NCBI RefSeq assembly: GCF_004801295.1
Contig: NZ_SSOC01000003.1
Location: forward strand, 310,001-374,000
From: Pseudothauera nasutitermitis
GTDB taxonomy: Bacteria; Pseudomonadota; Gammaproteobacteria; Burkholderiales; Rhodocyclaceae
DNA: 64,000 nt
Direction of reading: 5' to 3'
A program made the translations under genes and the position numbers. This document shows, one piece after another, positions 62,568 to 64,000 of the stretch. The notes beneath the pieces are model-generated. The model was given only the letters and a program-made list of their open reading frames with translations, did not search any database and was not told the DNA's origin. Every line of letters begins with the position of its first letter. Positions within the stretch are counted from its first letter, which is position 1.

Positions 62568-63632
62568 TTGGCCCAGCAGGAAAGATCCAGCCTTGCCGGC
62601 GATCTCGAAGAAATCGTTTCAAGGCTGGCTCCCAAACTCAAGGAATTGAGAGGAGAACGCCTGTTCATCACCGGGGGAACCGGTTTTTTCGGCAAATGGC
62701 TGCTGGAAACCCTGGCATGGGTTAACAAGCGGTTGGCAGCGGATATCTCCGCCACCGTGCTGACACGGAACAGTGGGCGCTTTCTCGAGAAAATGCCGCA
62801 ACTCGCCGGCAACGGCGCCATCGGCTTCGTACACGGGGATGTCCGGAATTTCTCCTTTCCTCCTGGCCACTTCTCCCATCTCATCCACATGGCGACAACC
62901 TCGGCCGAAGCCACCTTCGCCAACGAACCGCCCCTGGAAAAATTCACCACCACGGTTCTGGGCACGCAGCGCATGCTTGAATTCGCCGCACGCTGCGGTG
63001 CCGGCAAAATTCTTCTTACCAGTTCCGGAAATGCCTATGGACCGGTCACGGATTACCCGCTTCCGATAAGCGAAGAGTATCCGGGAGCCCCCGACATTAC
63101 CCGGCCGGTCGCATCCGCGCTTGGCGAGGCCAAACGGGCAGCCGAACTCCTGGCCCGCATCCATGCCGGCATGAACGCCTACGAAGTCAAGATCTGTCGC
63201 TGCTTCACGTTCATCGGCCCCTATCTCCAAACTGACATCCACTATGCAGCGGGGAATTTCATTCGAGACGCGATCAACGGCGGCCCCATTCGTGTCCGAG
63301 GCAGTGGAACCCCTGTTCGATCCTTCCTGTATCCAACCGATCTGCTGGTATGGCTATTGACCGTCCTGTTTGATGCACCCTCGGGCCGGCTGTACAACGT
63401 GGGGTCGAGCGAACCGGTTTCAATCGGCGAACTCGCCGGGAAGATCGCCGGACAGGCCGGATGCACCGCGATTATCGAAAATAATTCAGATGAAAAAGAA
63501 ACCTCATCACCGGACAATTACCTTCCAGAGACGACCCGGATAAGAAAAGAACTCAATGTCGAACAAACCGTCGACCTCGACACCGCGATAGCCAGAACGC
63601 TGAACTACTATCGCACATCCGGATTCCAGTAA
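62568..63632 (+). CDS. NAD-dependent epimerase/dehydratase lacking the catalytic Tyr
   Basis: The 354-residue extended short-chain dehydrogenase has the nucleotide motif TGGTGFFGKWLLETL near 37-51, HMATTSAE, LLTSSGNAYGP (the catalytic Ser/Thr strand) and C-terminal YNVGSSEPVSIGELA. The catalytic pair normally written YxxxK reads Leu185-GEA-Lys189 here (ASALGEAKRAAELL), so the proton-relay tyrosine is missing and the reaction may differ or be lost. The start is a TTG at 62568 with CCGGAG upstream; another in-frame TTG at 62529 lies inside the previous gene. It probably modifies a nucleotide sugar. Confidence 0.8.
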   Translation: MAQQERSSLAGDLEEIVSRLAPKLKELRGERLFITGGTGFFGKWLLETLAWVNKRLAADISATVLTRNSGRFLEKMPQLAGNGAIGFVHGDVRNFSFPPGHFSHLIHMATTSAEATFANEPPLEKFTTTVLGTQRMLEFAARCGAGKILLTSSGNAYGPVTDYPLPISEEYPGAPDITRPVASALGEAKRAAELLARIHAGMNAYEVKICRCFTFIGPYLQTDIHYAAGNFIRDAINGGPIRVRGSGTPVRSFLYPTDLLVWLLTVLFDAPSGRLYNVGSSEPVSIGELAGKIAGQAGCTAIIENNSDEKETSSPDNYLPETTRIRKELNVEQTVDLDTAIARTLNYYRTSGFQ

Positions 63633-63674
63633 AAACCGTAACGAGAAAATCCACCCTCGGAGTGAATGCGGGCC

Positions 63675-64000
63675 ATGGCAAGAAAACAAATAAAACATTG
63701 CTTCCAGGCGGAAAACAACCCCTATTACATATTCGCGCCCGGCTACACTCACAGGGCCGCTGGCGTCCGCTGTTTGCACTATCTGTGCCATATCCTGAAT
63801 GAACTCGGGTACGAAGCCTACGTACCCCACGGCACAAGGATCAGCCCTCATCTCAGAACGCCACGCCTGGATCCGGAAACCATCAAGAACCACTTCCTTA
63901 GCGGGAAAACTCCCATCTCCGTATATCCGGAAGTCGCTTATGAATACTCCTTCCAGACGCCCTCGAAGGCCCTCTGGCTCCTGAACACCCCCGGCACCGT
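63675..64000 (+). CDS. partial glycosyltransferase-like protein (N-terminus only)
   Basis: An open frame starts at the ATG at 63675 and runs off the window end after 108 codons. It begins MARKQIKHCFQAENNPYYIF and continues APGYTHRAAGVRCLHYLCHI then LNELGYEAYVPHGT, a pattern seen at the N-terminus of GT-B-type glycosyltransferases (Rossmann strand, then helix with a donor- or acceptor-side loop). The rest of the protein lies beyond 64000. The glycosyltransferase call is tentative. Confidence 0.55.
   Translation, partial: MARKQIKHCFQAENNPYYIFAPGYTHRAAGVRCLHYLCHILNELGYEAYVPHGTRISPHLRTPRLDPETIKNHFLSGKTPISVYPEVAYEYSFQTPSKALWLLNTPGT

Noticed and set aside
34858-64000. O-antigen biosynthesis locus
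   Set aside because: No flippase, polymerase, ligase or membrane phosphosugar transferase is visible in the window; flagellin context fits better. It cannot be fully excluded because the cluster runs past 64 kb.
1-64000. CRISPR arrays, tRNA or rRNA genes, prophage or intact insertion sequences
   Set aside because: No regularly spaced repeats, cloverleaf-like or rRNA segments, and no transposase or phage structural motifs were recognised.

Overview
This is a GC-rich window (by eye well above 60% G+C) from a motile, aerobically or facultatively respiring Gram-negative bacterium. A second IF-1 homologue, a ProQ/FinO protein, an Lrp-dadA pair, cytosolic haemerythrin, several chemoreceptors and many c-di-GMP enzymes together suggest a betaproteobacterium, perhaps Rhodocyclales or an Azoarcus/Thauera-like relative. 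The taxonomic assignment is inference. I saw no tRNA, rRNA, CRISPR array, prophage or intact insertion sequence.

Region A (1-12.7 kb) holds ordinary accessory metabolism and sensing. It has a LysR-gene remnant, an exported O-methyltransferase, a LysE-type exporter, a dCache chemoreceptor with a sigma-28-like promoter, and a decayed HipA kinase fragment. An amino-acid-type ABC importer operon carrying an MmgE/PrpD enzyme runs divergently from its presumed LysR regulator. An EntS-like MFS exporter and a haemerythrin-PAS-Crp fusion regulator follow.

Region B (12.7-33 kb) holds housekeeping and signalling genes: DoxX, a DUF1992 protein, divergent lrp/dadA around a long palindrome, a periplasmic binding protein translationally coupled to a dCache-PAS-GGDEF-EAL protein, ProQ, an MFS transporter, IF-1, a NERD/helicase-like protein, an Aer-like receptor, a NarL-type two-component pair and two tandem paralogous diguanylate cyclases. 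Every gene from about 22.1 kb to the window end is on the plus strand.

Region C (33-64 kb) starts with flagellin (fliC), which has a sigma-54-type promoter and a strong terminator. A run of more than 20 tightly packed genes for making and decorating an unusual glycan follows. It begins with CDP-glucose and CDP-3,6-dideoxyhexose synthesis (rfbF, rfbG, rfbH). A NeuB-like aldolase fused to a cupin comes next, then a TPP enzyme of the acetolactate-synthase/YerE type, which suggests a branched-chain (yersiniose-like) or pyruvate-extended sugar. The rest comprises GT2 glycosyltransferases, three FkbM-type methyltransferases, another SAM methyltransferase, a pyruvyl transferase, five radical SAM enzymes, a GDP-mannose-hydrolase-like NUDIX protein, two dehydrogenase/epimerase-type proteins and an orphan protein. 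None shows a signal peptide or clear membrane span, and no flippase or polymerase is present. That fits cytoplasmic glycosylation, most plausibly of the adjacent flagellin, better than O-antigen export.

The most notable observation is a roughly 90-residue Rossmann-like module: a GAG-type loop, then a CDN-like acidic motif, then G-(I/L)-P-V. It recurs in nine neighbouring proteins of quite different catalytic classes, sometimes N-terminal and sometimes C-terminal, and is interleaved with three paralogous GT2 enzymes. It looks like a mix-and-match tailoring system in which the shared module may bind a common substrate, carrier or partner.
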